A stretch of DNA of 64,000 nucleotides from Telluribacter sp035998675 (GTDB lineage Bacteria > Bacteroidota > Bacteroidia > Cytophagales > Spirosomataceae). The notes beneath the pieces are model-generated. The model was not told the origin of the DNA and searched no databases. It worked only from the letters and a program-made list of their open reading frames with translations. Below are positions 26,062-34,842 of the stretch, one piece after another. The position numbers were made by a program, and so were the translations under genes. The DNA lies in assembly GCF_035998675.1 (NCBI RefSeq), contig NZ_DASYHI010000022.1:248001-312000 (forward strand), given 5' to 3'. The stretch's first letter is position 1. Each line of letters opens with the position of its first letter.

Positions 26062-27249
26062 ATGGAATTATTCAGCATAGACCAACTCAGCGAACTGGTG
26101 ACCAATAAGTTACCACATAGCGTAACTATCTATTCGCCAACAAGAAGACAGTCCACTGATAATTTTCAGCAGGATAAGATACATTTTAAAAACCAGCTTC
26201 AGGACGCCCGCCAACAACTGGGACAGCTTTACGGAATGGATGAAAGCGAGGTGAATGAGTACCTGAAGCCAGGCTTTGACCTGCTGGACAACAACAATTT
26301 CTGGCAGTACGCGTCGGATATGCTGGCTTTTTTTCTTACGCCTAAAGGCAGTACCATTTTTCAATTTCCGCTTGAGGTCGAACAGCCGATGCTTCACGTT
26401 GGTAAGGGGCTGAACCTGCGCCCGTTGTTACCTCTCTTTAACAGCAACGGACGTTTTTATATCCTTAATATAAATATGGAGAATGTTCGTCTATTCGAAG
26501 CTACTCCCTATTCACTCAAAGCCGTGGAGCTATGGGATGATGTACCTACTTCGGTAGATAATTATCTTAAATATTTCAATGGCATTGAAAGAGAAGCCAC
26601 CGTACAGCGCCGGTTAGGTACCAGCCAACCGGCTGCGGGGGGTGTTTTTCACGGACAGGGAGCCGATGAATCCGAAAAGGAGCACACCCGTCAGTGGTTT
26701 TATACGCTTAGCCATGAACTGGAAAAGAAATTTAAAGAAGACCAGCTACCGGTAGTTTTGGCGGGTGTCGATTACCTGATTCCGCTGTACCGGACTACGA
26801 TTGAGTACAACAAGTACCTGGAAGAATACATTACGGGGAATTTTGATAATAAAAATGACCCCCACGCGCAGGGACTTTACGCGCAGGCCCTGGGCATTAT
26901 GGAACCTAAGTTAAATCAGCAGCAGACAAAGGCCATTGAGCAGTATCACAATCTGAAGGCGGGTGATTTCGCCGCTTCTGATACCGAAAAAACCATCCTG
27001 GCCGCTCTGACCGGTCAGGTTGATTCGCTGTTTCTTCGTAAGGACGCTTCCCTATGGGGCCACTACAACGCCCAGCGGTACGAATTACAGATTGACCGGG
27101 CATCCACCCCGGAAAATACCGACCTGCTTACCGAAGCAGCCGTTCAAACCGCCCTGATGAAAGGAAAGGTGTACCTGTTTGACCAGGACGACATGCCCGA
27201 AAAAGATAGCGTAGTAGCCGCCGTATTCCGGAATCCGGTGGTGGCCTGA
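26062..27249 (+). CDS. Bacterial archaeo-eukaryotic release factor family protein (baeRF, Balon-related)
   Basis: A 395-residue protein matching the bacterial aeRF1-like families. The N-domain (about 1-125) has VTIYSPTRR, the helix FKNQLQDARQQLGQLYG, the LLDNNNFWQYASDMLAFFL block and LNLRPLLPLF. A middle RNase H-like domain begins with GRFYILNINMENVRLFEAT. The C-terminal domain starts near 310. At the place where eRF1 carries GGQ, this protein has GGVFHGQGADE (about 193-203), with His-Gly-Gln-Gly at 197-200, so classical peptide release is doubtful. The superfamily includes Balon, which occupies the A site of hibernating ribosomes. Its position divergent from HPF and near Hsp20 supports a ribosome-protection or rescue role, which is inferred. 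A bidirectional terminator follows. Confidence 0.8.
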   Translation: MELFSIDQLSELVTNKLPHSVTIYSPTRRQSTDNFQQDKIHFKNQLQDARQQLGQLYGMDESEVNEYLKPGFDLLDNNNFWQYASDMLAFFLTPKGSTIFQFPLEVEQPMLHVGKGLNLRPLLPLFNSNGRFYILNINMENVRLFEATPYSLKAVELWDDVPTSVDNYLKYFNGIEREATVQRRLGTSQPAAGGVFHGQGADESEKEHTRQWFYTLSHELEKKFKEDQLPVVLAGVDYLIPLYRTTIEYNKYLEEYITGNFDNKNDPHAQGLYAQALGIMEPKLNQQQTKAIEQYHNLKAGDFAASDTEKTILAALTGQVDSLFLRKDASLWGHYNAQRYELQIDRASTPENTDLLTEAAVQTALMKGKVYLFDQDDMPEKDSVVAAVFRNPVVA

Positions 27250-27265
27250 AAACAGTATTAATCAT

Positions 27266-27309
27266 ACAAAAAGGAACGGGATGAAATTTTTCATCCCGTT
27301 CCTTTTTGT
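27266..27309. terminator. Strong bidirectional terminator
   Basis: A 19-bp perfect stem, ACAAAAAGGAACGGGATGA at 27266-27284 with 27291-27309, with built-in A and T runs, between the convergent release-factor and TIM-barrel genes. Confidence 0.9.
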
Positions 27310-27337
27310 AAACAGGTCAGCAATATTTTTTCCCAGA

Positions 27338-28264
27338 CTACGAAATACCTTCTGACGCCTTTTTCAGTTTTGCCAGACTGGTCTTGGCCACCACCATGGC
27401 GTCCTGAGCGTAGTATGCAGGGTTAAATACTTCCAGCGAAAGAATAACGGGCCGGTCGGGATTCCTCAATGACTTCAGCAGTTTTCCTAGGGGCGCTACG
27501 CCGTCGCCCGGATATACCCGGTCCGCGTCGGTTAGCTTTTCGGCCGGAATGGTAGAGGGGTAGTCGTTCATGTGGAAAATTTCAATCAGAGGCTTACCTA
27601 CCAGGTTCACACTATCCAGGCCGGAGCCTCCCCGGTGCAGGTGGTACACGTCCATAAGTACCCGGGCGGATGGATGGCCGCTTTGGGCCGCTACAAAAAG
27701 AATTTCCCCGACAGTACTCAGGTTTTTAGAAAAGCCCCACAGTTCCAGATGAGGTACCACGCCAGTCTGATCGCCCAGTTCCAGGATAGTCCGGTACCGC
27801 TCCGCTACCTGGCGCAGGTCCAGGTATTCGCCTTTGGTGGCTCCCATGGCCGGGGCCGCAATACGCTTGCATCCAATGCCCGCCAGCATTTCTGACTCAC
27901 GTTTCAGCTGGTCGAGGGCTTTTGCTCTTACCGCATTGTCATCTACGATCCATTGCGCAAACCCGATGGCGTCCTCCGCCGTGACCCCATGGTCATTAAG
28001 ATGACGCCGGGCTTCGGCCAGGGTACCGCCATTTTTAAGGTAGTCTTCCAGGCTGTTGATCCATATCTCTACCGACCGGAAACCCGCCTTGGAGGCTACT
28101 TCAATTTCTTTCATAAAGCCCAGCTTGTGGCCCCGCAGGGTACTCATGTTGAGGCAGTAGGTAAAAGGAGCAGCCGGTTTAATATTTTCGGCAGAGGCTC
28201 CCCCGGGTAAAGCAGCTGCTCCGGCCGCGGCCGAAAGTCCCGTTAGTACTTGGCGACGATTCAT
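27338..28264 (-). CDS. Sugar phosphate isomerase/epimerase (TIM barrel), Tat-type leader
   Basis: A 308-residue xylose-isomerase-like TIM barrel. The N-terminus MNRRQVLTGLSAAAGAAALPG has twin arginines and a hydrophobic stretch ending near ASAE, so export by Tat is likely. Barrel landmarks are KAGFRSVEIWINS, GCKRIAAPAMGATKG, VPHLELWGF, RVLMDVYHLHRGG and the late VILSLEVFNPAY, which contain the acidic and His residues that normally bind the metal. It is a second member of the family represented at 1-527, but alone, with convergent and same-strand neighbours that give no pathway. Substrate unknown. Confidence 0.85.
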   Translation of the reverse strand: MNRRQVLTGLSAAAGAAALPGGASAENIKPAAPFTYCLNMSTLRGHKLGFMKEIEVASKAGFRSVEIWINSLEDYLKNGGTLAEARRHLNDHGVTAEDAIGFAQWIVDDNAVRAKALDQLKRESEMLAGIGCKRIAAPAMGATKGEYLDLRQVAERYRTILELGDQTGVVPHLELWGFSKNLSTVGEILFVAAQSGHPSARVLMDVYHLHRGGSGLDSVNLVGKPLIEIFHMNDYPSTIPAEKLTDADRVYPGDGVAPLGKLLKSLRNPDRPVILSLEVFNPAYYAQDAMVVAKTSLAKLKKASEGIS

Positions 28265-28425
28265 AGAGGATATTCGAGTTGAACTATTAGTTTATTTTTA
28301 GAGCAAAAGCATTGGCCTGCCACTATTTACCCGAAAGTACTTCAAAAGGCAGGAAATAGTATCTTTCATTTAGGGATGTACCACTACCTTCGCCTTATCT
28401 ATACCTACAACTCCTGGTGAAAGTA

Positions 28426-30147
28426 CTACCGGGGCAAAAGGTTATTTTCGGTCAGTACTTTCTGATAATGATCCACCCAGGTTTTCCGGATGCGCAGATT
28501 AAGCCCCAGCGCGTCGTTGAGCAGTTGGCCCCGGTCCCAGCCTACTGCCCCACTCACCTGCACCCCCGGCCAGAACCTCAGCGTTGTACCTATGCTCAGG
28601 TAAGCCGAAAGTTGAGAAAGGCGGGGGTCGAAGGGGACATCGTAAGTACCGCCGTTGCGGGAATAGGAAACTTTACCCATAAAAGAAACTCCATCTATAA
28701 ACTGACCCGCTGCTCCCAAATGCCAGACCTGCACCCGGTTGTTGCTGGTAAAGTACCCTCCGGCCGGAAACACTCCCTGTCCAAGTTCGGTATTGGCCGT
28801 AATAAAAGGAGTACCCAGCGTGCGTCCAAAATAGGACCAGCCGTCGCGGTACTGACCGTGGTTGAAGTAGTTGTCGCGGCCGCGGTACCGGGGGTCATCG
28901 CTAAAAATATCCCCGCCCTGGCTCATGGTGTGAAGGTACTCCAGGTTCAGATTAGTCAGAAAAAAGCCAGCAGAAGACGGCTGCCGGTTTTGCCAGCTAA
29001 TACCGTTGAGGCCGTCGGCCAGGCTGGTCATATGAAACAGGGAACCGTCATCATAAACGCTCTGCCGATAAACCAGAAAGGTCGATTTTGCCAGATCCAG
29101 TTCCAGGGCCACATCTACACTTCCCAGGTGATTCCCCACCCGGTTGCCCCCGTCGAAGCTGTTCCCAAACTTCAGCGAATCGCCCGCTACACTTTTAGCC
29201 AGAACGACGTACTTATAGGCCTCCCGGTTATCGGGAAGCCGGCCTTCGGTAGAGAAATAGGGAGAGTACCCGGCCCATTGTACCTGGTGATTAAAGCCTC
29301 CGTAAATTTTAAATAAGGATTTTGGCCTGCCCAACCGTACGTACAGCGCCTTCTGGTGTAGCCGTCCGCCCGTAACAACGGGGCGCGAGTTTTCAAAGTA
29401 CCCGTGGGCATACATAGCCTTAATCCCCACCAGAGATCGGGCGGGCCAGTAGTCGGGAATACTGAGCTGGAATTTGGGTATGGGTAAGGTATTACCCGAC
29501 CAGATGTAGGAGCCTGAAGTCAGCAGGGTATCTACCAGCCCGGTTATTTCGCGCCGTCGCCCCCCGTACAACTCAAATGGCCCGAGGCGCATTTTGAGGT
29601 AGGCTTCGGGTACCAGTACCTGCCAGCTCCGGTCTGATACATTCAGTACTACGTCCAGCCCACCCCCAAAGTCTACTGAGCGGCCCGGGGTGGCTGTAGC
29701 AGCTACCTGTTTATAATCGGTGGACAATCCTCCCCTGAGTACCCCAGCTGCCGGGCCGGTGGGTACAATCCCGTACTGGTTGGAACGCAGCCAGAAGGGG
29801 ACCGAACTGGCTGGCCAGGGTCCGCCCTCACCATAGCCGGCGTGGGATTGTTTGCTTTGGGAAAGGTAGGTACCCGCTTCGAAAAAGTACCGCGTCACGC
29901 GGAGTTCGGCCTGTTGTATATAGGCGGTGATGCCGCTTAGCCCGGTAGGTTTTGGGGCGGTAGGTACTTCTTCCCTGATTTCGGTTTCCCGTCTCAGGAG
30001 TGGCTCAATAACCGGAAAGTAAGGATTGTAAGAATCCCGGACATTACGTTCTTTTTCCTTTTTGAATCTGTTTTTCTTTTGTGCATTCGCCTCTTCAGCC
30101 CCCCAGCACATTGCAATCAAAAGACAACATAGTAGTCTTTCCTTCAT
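28426..30147 (-). CDS. Capsule assembly Wzi-family-like outer-membrane protein
   Basis: A 573-residue protein with a signal peptide (about 1-22, ending ANAQ) and a barrel-like body full of alternating aromatic strands. It has the blocks usual in Bacteroidota Wzi-like proteins: GVLRGGLSTDYKQVAATATP, then VPEAYLKMRLGPFELYGGRRRE, and a C-terminal strand-rich part ending near the stop. Wzi itself is an 18-stranded barrel that tethers capsule to the cell surface. No polysaccharide export or capsule genes are nearby, so the role could be more general surface glycan binding. Confidence 0.75.
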   Translation of the reverse strand: MKERLLCCLLIAMCWGAEEANAQKKNRFKKEKERNVRDSYNPYFPVIEPLLRRETEIREEVPTAPKPTGLSGITAYIQQAELRVTRYFFEAGTYLSQSKQSHAGYGEGGPWPASSVPFWLRSNQYGIVPTGPAAGVLRGGLSTDYKQVAATATPGRSVDFGGGLDVVLNVSDRSWQVLVPEAYLKMRLGPFELYGGRRREITGLVDTLLTSGSYIWSGNTLPIPKFQLSIPDYWPARSLVGIKAMYAHGYFENSRPVVTGGRLHQKALYVRLGRPKSLFKIYGGFNHQVQWAGYSPYFSTEGRLPDNREAYKYVVLAKSVAGDSLKFGNSFDGGNRVGNHLGSVDVALELDLAKSTFLVYRQSVYDDGSLFHMTSLADGLNGISWQNRQPSSAGFFLTNLNLEYLHTMSQGGDIFSDDPRYRGRDNYFNHGQYRDGWSYFGRTLGTPFITANTELGQGVFPAGGYFTSNNRVQVWHLGAAGQFIDGVSFMGKVSYSRNGGTYDVPFDPRLSQLSAYLSIGTTLRFWPGVQVSGAVGWDRGQLLNDALGLNLRIRKTWVDHYQKVLTENNLLPR

Positions 30148-30948
30148 GCTTATTTGGTGGTATTAGTGGTAGTGTGATCTAAATTCCTGGTAGGCCGGTA
30201 CCCCGCAAGAGCGGTAACCAACCTTTTGTATAAATAAATAATGATCAAATCAGTAGCGGTCAAAGAAACGGCTGTTGACAAATTGCCGTAACACAAAGCC
30301 TCGCGGTTGCACTTTTTGATAGGACCGGCTAAACTATTGGCCGCGCGAACTGCAAAAGCACAGCGGACTCCCTAAGTGCAAGCTACCAGAGAGTGCTGCC
30401 ACTAAGTCTGTAAAAATCAGGAGATTGAAGATGTAGTTTTTTCAAATATAGGTGTGTTTGGTGGATTAATCGAACGCCAGGAAATAATTCCAAAAAATCT
30501 GTACCTCCAAAACGGTACTACACATACGTAGCTATGGCTGCACCCTCTCCCGGCCCCATAACGGCCTAAGGAATAAATAAGCCCCAAGGTGAGGTCTACA
30601 ATCGCCCATATAATAATAACAAAAAAATTAGTATTTGGATTAAACTTCTCCTTCCCGTTGCCATCTAACCCATAGTAAGAGCAGGAAATAAAATTTGGAT
30701 TGAGCAAATAATCGTAAAGACCATAAACTATAAATCAATCAATACGAAAGTCTTAAATAAATGAGTAGTTTATTAGTCAAACCTCAATATTTAAACAAAT
30801 TCATTACAATCTTAGAATTAAAATAAAACTTATATTGTTATAGTAACAAGTGAGGCATAGTACTTTTTAATAGTTAACTTTTTTCACTTTTCGCCGAAAC
30901 CAGCTCAGTTGTTAAATGTGCCGGTTGTAGGACTAAACATTAGAAATC
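30148..30948. other. Long intergenic region without a recognised gene
   Basis: About 800 bp. A 96-residue minus-strand frame at 30417-30707 has one hydrophobic stretch but no recognisable family and is probably not real or a relic. The left part has a possible structured segment (30307-30381), listed separately. The right part is AT-rich and has a perfect inverted repeat TTGTTA-TAG-TAACAA at 30835-30849, about 100 bp before the glycine-zipper gene, which might be an operator. Confidence 0.4.
30307..30381. ncRNA. Possible structured RNA or relic (multi-stem)
   Basis: TTGCACTT at 30307-30314 pairs with AAGTGCAA at 30374-30381, enclosing CCGC (30341-30344) pairing with GCGG (30363-30366) and an inner TGC/GCA stem. 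I do not recognise a known RNA family, and chance pairing cannot be excluded. Confidence 0.2.
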
Positions 30949-31530
30949 ATGAAAAATCTCATAGCAATAATAGCAGTCGCAAGTGTGTTGTTTTCCTGTA
31001 ACGGTGTAAACAATACCAAATCTGATACACAGTCTACTGCCGATTTGCAGGCAGAACTCATGCAAGCAAAGCATGAAGCCGAGATTCTGAAACTGAAGTC
31101 TCAACTGAATGCGCACCAGGCCAAGCAATCAGCCATTGACTCCATGCAATCGATAGCAATTGCAAACGGTACCGCCCGTCCTGGTACTACCGGCGACGCC
31201 CGCAGTACCCAGCAGGTCAACGACGACTGGACTCCCCGCGAAAGAAGCGTATCCAGCACTGATGCCTACAAGCCTAGTGTAAATACTACACCAGTAGCGG
31301 TAAAGCAGAAGAAAAAAGGTCTGAGTACACCGGTTAAGGGTGCCATTATCGGTGGTGCGGTAGGTGCTGCCACTGGTGCGGTTGTATCCAAGAAAAAAGT
31401 TAAAGGTGCCGTAATAGGTGGTGTAGTGGGTGCCGGTGCCGGTGCTGCTACCGGGGTCATCATTGACAAGCGGAAAGAGAGAAAAGCCGCTAGTACCCCC
31501 GACTACTCGTATGCCTCATACCTGAAGTAA
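30949..31530 (+). CDS. Glycine-zipper lipoprotein
   Basis: A 193-residue lipoprotein. The leader ends in a lipobox (VLFSC, Cys17). Residues about 27-65 form a charged helix or coiled coil (LQAELMQAKHEAEILKLK). A polar linker follows, then the C-terminal glycine-zipper region at about 125-172 with two GxxxG-rich hydrophobic stretches (GAIIGGAVGAATGAVV and GAVIGGVVGAGAGAATGVI) separated by SKKKVK. Such YMGG-like domains insert into or span membranes. It is monocistronic with a very strong terminator. Function unknown, perhaps envelope stress. Confidence 0.8.
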   Translation: MKNLIAIIAVASVLFSCNGVNNTKSDTQSTADLQAELMQAKHEAEILKLKSQLNAHQAKQSAIDSMQSIAIANGTARPGTTGDARSTQQVNDDWTPRERSVSSTDAYKPSVNTTPVAVKQKKKGLSTPVKGAIIGGAVGAATGAVVSKKKVKGAVIGGVVGAGAGAATGVIIDKRKERKAASTPDYSYASYLK

Positions 31531-31540
31531 TGAATAGATT

Positions 31541-31590
31541 GCACAAAAAATCGCTCGCCGGAACCCTTTCCGGCGAGCGATTTTTTGTGC
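31541..31590. terminator. Strong bidirectional terminator
   Basis: A 22-bp perfect stem starting GCACAAAAAATCGC, 31541-31562 pairing with 31569-31590, with A and T runs built in, between convergent genes. Confidence 0.9.
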
Positions 31591-31613
31591 TCTGCCCTGA
31601 AAAAAACAGATCG

Positions 31614-33980
31614 CTACCGCAGCCTTTCCTCGAACAGTTCAAGAATCCGATTGTATTCGTCGGTCCAGGAGGAGGGTTCTACAAAGGCGTGGTCTTCCAT
31701 GGGGTACACGGCCAGTTCCCAGTTGTCTTTGCCCAGCTCGATCAGCCGCTGGGTAAGTCGCACCACATCCTGAAAATGCACGTTGACGTCGACCATGCCG
31801 TGGCAGATCAGCAGGTGGTTTTTCAGTCCGGCAGCGTGGTACAGGGGCGAACTCCGGCGGTAGGCCAGGCTGTCGGCCTGGGGTTCATTCAGGATGTTGG
31901 CTGTGTAGGGGTGGTTGTAGGCGGCCCAGTCGGTAACCGGCCGCAGGGCGGCTCCGGCCTTTACCAGGTCCGGCTCTGTAAACAAGGTCATCAGCGTAAT
32001 AAATCCGCCGTAGGAGCCGCCGTACATCCCTACTTTTTTGGGGTCAAGACCGTACTTTTTTATCAGCCACTTTACACCATCCACGTGGTCACTGAGGTCT
32101 TTGCCGCCCATGTGCCGGTAGATACCCGTCCGCCAGTCGCGTCCGTAGCCGGCGCTGGCGCGGTAGTCCATGTCGAGCACGGTATAGCCCAGGTCGGTCA
32201 GCAGGTTGTGGAACATATACTCGCGAAAATACTGGCTCCACCACTTGTGGGCATTCTGCAGGTACCCGGCTCCGTGCACAAATACCACCGCCCGGCCGTT
32301 GGATTTCTTGGGCTCGTACACCCGGGCGTATACGTCGGAGTCGTCGGAGGCTTTGATGGTAACTACCTTGGCTTCCCGCCACGGATAGGAGCGGAATTCT
32401 TCCGTGGTGGATCGGGTAACTTGGTCTTTACCAGTATCGGGTTTATTTTCCATTACGAACAATTCCCAGGGGGTGTTGCTGTTGGAGGAGCGCACCGCCA
32501 GTCTGGTTTCGTCGGGTGAAAGTACGGCTTCGTGGGCTCCGGTACCTTGCGTGATACGCGTTCGTTCACCTCCGGTTACGGCCATTTTATACAGGTGCTG
32601 CTCGCCCGGATGTACCTCGTTGGTAGTTAAATAAAACCATTTTTTGTCGTTTGAAAGTACCACATTCTGAACTTCAAACTTACCTTTTGTGAGCTGCTGT
32701 TTCTGCCCCGTTACTACATTGACAGTATACAGGTGCGAATAGCCATCGGCTTCACTTTGAAAATAAACGGTCTGGTTGTCGAGCCAGCCCAATTCACCCG
32801 CCGACATTGGGTAGTTGCCCATGCCCGGGCCACCAATCCAGGCCTCGTCGCGCTGACGGTCCAGGAGGCGCAGTGACAGCGAGTCCGGGTTAAAAGCCAT
32901 AATCCAGCGGTCCTTGTTGTCCTGCGAACGTACTACCACCACCGCCCGGCGGCCATCTTCCGACCAGAAGGGACCGTGTATCAGTACATCGCGTTCCTTG
33001 TCTTTTTTCCAGGCCGAATCCTGCTTCGGATAATCTTTAAGGTAGTTGGGTTTGTCGGATATACCCACGATCTGCTTAACTGGTACCTTGCGGGTGGTAT
33101 CTTTCTGTACATCATACACCCAAAACTCGTAGCTGGTGGGTGGCGCACCTACCTTCGTCCGGGCCGGGAGATCCTCGGTAAAACCCGACTCGGTAACATA
33201 ATTGGGCACAATAGTACGTTTGGCTTTTTTGTCCGGCTCGGACAGGCGGTAGGTTACAAAGCGGCCGTCGGGGCTGAGGCGGGCGTTATCGACCCGTTTT
33301 TCTCCCAAGAAAATCTCTTTGGGCCGCCGGGACTTTTCGGCTTCGCTGATTTTCTTGCCCGCATCTTTTTTTTCTTTGCGTTCCTTCAGTACCTGAAACT
33401 GGGCCAGTTGGTCATTTTTCAGCCATTGCTCCTCTTCGCTTAGCTTAGGGTCTTCCTTTTTCTTGCCGGATTTAAAATCAGTATGTTGGGTTAGCAGCCC
33501 CGTCGCCAGCGTCAGACTGTACAGGTTGTCGCCTCTTTCAAAAATAACGCTCTGCTCATCGCCGCTAAACAGGGGGTTGCTTTCACTTTCGACGGTGTTG
33601 GTCAGTTGACGAATGGCAAATCCATTGCGGTCCAGCAGGTAGATATCTCCGTCTTTGGCGTATACTTTAAGCGTACGCATCCGATTGTAAGTACCCTGGG
33701 CAACAGGGAGCTGCTTACGCTCCTGCTGGGGTACCTTGGTTATTTTTTTATCCGCAATAGAATACCGGTACAGCGAATCGGAAGGAGCCTTGTCGGGATT
33801 CCAGCTAAAATAAATTGTTTGCGAATCTTCCGACCAATACACGTTACTGGGCGAAGTACCGATCCAGAGCCTGGGATCGCGCATGATTTTCTCTACGGTG
33901 AGAGTCGAAAGCTTTTGGGCAAAGGAGAGGTTCGTTCCCAGGAGCAGTAGCAGCCCCAGGAGTCGAAGCGTTTGTTTCAT
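31614..33980 (-). CDS. S9 family peptidase (dipeptidyl peptidase IV / prolyl oligopeptidase type)
   Basis: A 788-residue exported serine peptidase. The signal peptide is residues 1-21 (ending SFAQ). Residues about 30-500 form a beta-propeller (repeats such as DRNGFAIRQLTNTVESE and SLTLATGLLTQHT), and the rest is the alpha/beta-hydrolase domain. The nucleophile is Ser656 in GMYGGSYGGF, the Asp lies in HGMVDVNVHFQD, and the His is His764 in MEDHAF, so the triad is complete. It should trim peptides in the periplasm. It is monocistronic. Confidence 0.92.
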   Translation of the reverse strand: MKQTLRLLGLLLLLGTNLSFAQKLSTLTVEKIMRDPRLWIGTSPSNVYWSEDSQTIYFSWNPDKAPSDSLYRYSIADKKITKVPQQERKQLPVAQGTYNRMRTLKVYAKDGDIYLLDRNGFAIRQLTNTVESESNPLFSGDEQSVIFERGDNLYSLTLATGLLTQHTDFKSGKKKEDPKLSEEEQWLKNDQLAQFQVLKERKEKKDAGKKISEAEKSRRPKEIFLGEKRVDNARLSPDGRFVTYRLSEPDKKAKRTIVPNYVTESGFTEDLPARTKVGAPPTSYEFWVYDVQKDTTRKVPVKQIVGISDKPNYLKDYPKQDSAWKKDKERDVLIHGPFWSEDGRRAVVVVRSQDNKDRWIMAFNPDSLSLRLLDRQRDEAWIGGPGMGNYPMSAGELGWLDNQTVYFQSEADGYSHLYTVNVVTGQKQQLTKGKFEVQNVVLSNDKKWFYLTTNEVHPGEQHLYKMAVTGGERTRITQGTGAHEAVLSPDETRLAVRSSNSNTPWELFVMENKPDTGKDQVTRSTTEEFRSYPWREAKVVTIKASDDSDVYARVYEPKKSNGRAVVFVHGAGYLQNAHKWWSQYFREYMFHNLLTDLGYTVLDMDYRASAGYGRDWRTGIYRHMGGKDLSDHVDGVKWLIKKYGLDPKKVGMYGGSYGGFITLMTLFTEPDLVKAGAALRPVTDWAAYNHPYTANILNEPQADSLAYRRSSPLYHAAGLKNHLLICHGMVDVNVHFQDVVRLTQRLIELGKDNWELAVYPMEDHAFVEPSSWTDEYNRILELFEERLR

Positions 33981-34134
33981 GAAGTTAAGGTAAATCAGGT
34001 ACTAGTTTCAACCCGCAATTTACCATAAATCCCTGACTTTTGAAGTACCGGAAAAGGACAGCAGCATCTGCTTCAGCCGAAACAGGCACTGCCCGCGACG
34101 TTTTTTATCTACCAGGAAGCAGCCCCTCTACCTG

Positions 34135-34623
34135 TCAGGCATACACGCGCTGTACCTCTTCCAGCAGAAAAGCCGCGGTGCTGTCAATGGTTTGTTTTAT
34201 TATTTCGTCCGGTTCGCCGTCAAATACAAAACGCTTGCGAAAAAGTTCGTCACCAATGTACCCGTGTACAAACATGGTACCCACGGGCTTTTCGGAAGTT
34301 TCGCTCCCACCCGGCGACGCCAGACCCGTCACAGCTACGATTAGGTCGGCCGGAATCAGCCCCCTGAGGCTGTCGGCCAGGTACTGCGTGACCTCCGCCG
34401 ACTCCGCCGTGTACTGTTCAATAACTTCCTTGGGGACTTTTAGCAACGTTTCCTTTACGCTTACATTGTAGCAAACAATACTGCCCTTTACGGTAGTACC
34501 GCACTCGGGTACGCTGGTAAAATCGTACACAAAGCGGCCGGTGGATGCGCTCTCGACAAAAGAAATGGTCAACTGGTGGTCCCGCATGAAGTGGGACATC
34601 TTAACTACGGATTCAGCTGGCAT
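34135..34623 (-). CDS. CinA C-terminal family protein (nicotinamide-nucleotide amidohydrolase-like)
   Basis: A 162-residue single-domain protein of the CinA-C/PncC family, which deamidates NMN in the pyridine nucleotide cycle. The usual ESCTGG motif reads ESASTGRF here, keeping the Ser and Thr but losing the glycine pair, and the substrate-binding GSSAYF-like segment reads GTTVKGSIVCYN. The rest (AVTGLASPGGSE, PVGTMFVHGYIGDE) is clearly in family. The changed motif makes the activity uncertain. There is no CinA N-terminal domain. Confidence 0.8.
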   Translation of the reverse strand: MPAESVVKMSHFMRDHQLTISFVESASTGRFVYDFTSVPECGTTVKGSIVCYNVSVKETLLKVPKEVIEQYTAESAEVTQYLADSLRGLIPADLIVAVTGLASPGGSETSEKPVGTMFVHGYIGDELFRKRFVFDGEPDEIIKQTIDSTAAFLLEEVQRVYA

Positions 34624-34680
34624 AGAATATAGATAAAACTAGTGTCCAAATGGGATCTAAAAAAGTTTGCCAGTGGAGTT

Positions 34681-34738
34681 TATTGAGTGAATGAGTGAGG
34701 GGGTGAATGAGAGAATTTTAAGTTTAGAAGTGAATGAG
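34681..34738. repeat. GAATGAGT-type intergenic repeat
   Basis: Imperfect tandem units such as GAGTGAATGAGTGAGG and GTGAATGAGAGAA, lying between the divergent CinA-like and helicase genes. Related runs occur at about 2380-2406, 39908-39937, 50168-50180 and 58229-58258 (some on the minus strand). Confidence 0.6.
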
Positions 34739-34842
34739 TTAAAAAACCTGACTCTTAACAGAGCACCTCGGTGGTTTTACAATTTCTCCCCTACCTTTAT
34801 AAGTACTTTACGAAATCTGATTCCAGACTACTACCCACTGTT

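Noticed and set aside
28417..29316. 299-residue plus-strand frame opposite the Wzi-like gene
   Set aside because: Antisense shadow without family features; the minus-strand frame has a signal peptide and Wzi-like blocks.
30417..30707. 96-residue minus-strand frame in the long intergenic region
   Set aside because: One hydrophobic stretch only, no recognisable family, no start context; kept as a note in the region description.
31530..32519. 329-residue plus-strand frame opposite the S9 peptidase
   Set aside because: It starts in the terminator hairpin, is Gly/Val/His-rich as expected for an antisense frame, and the minus strand carries an intact catalytic triad.
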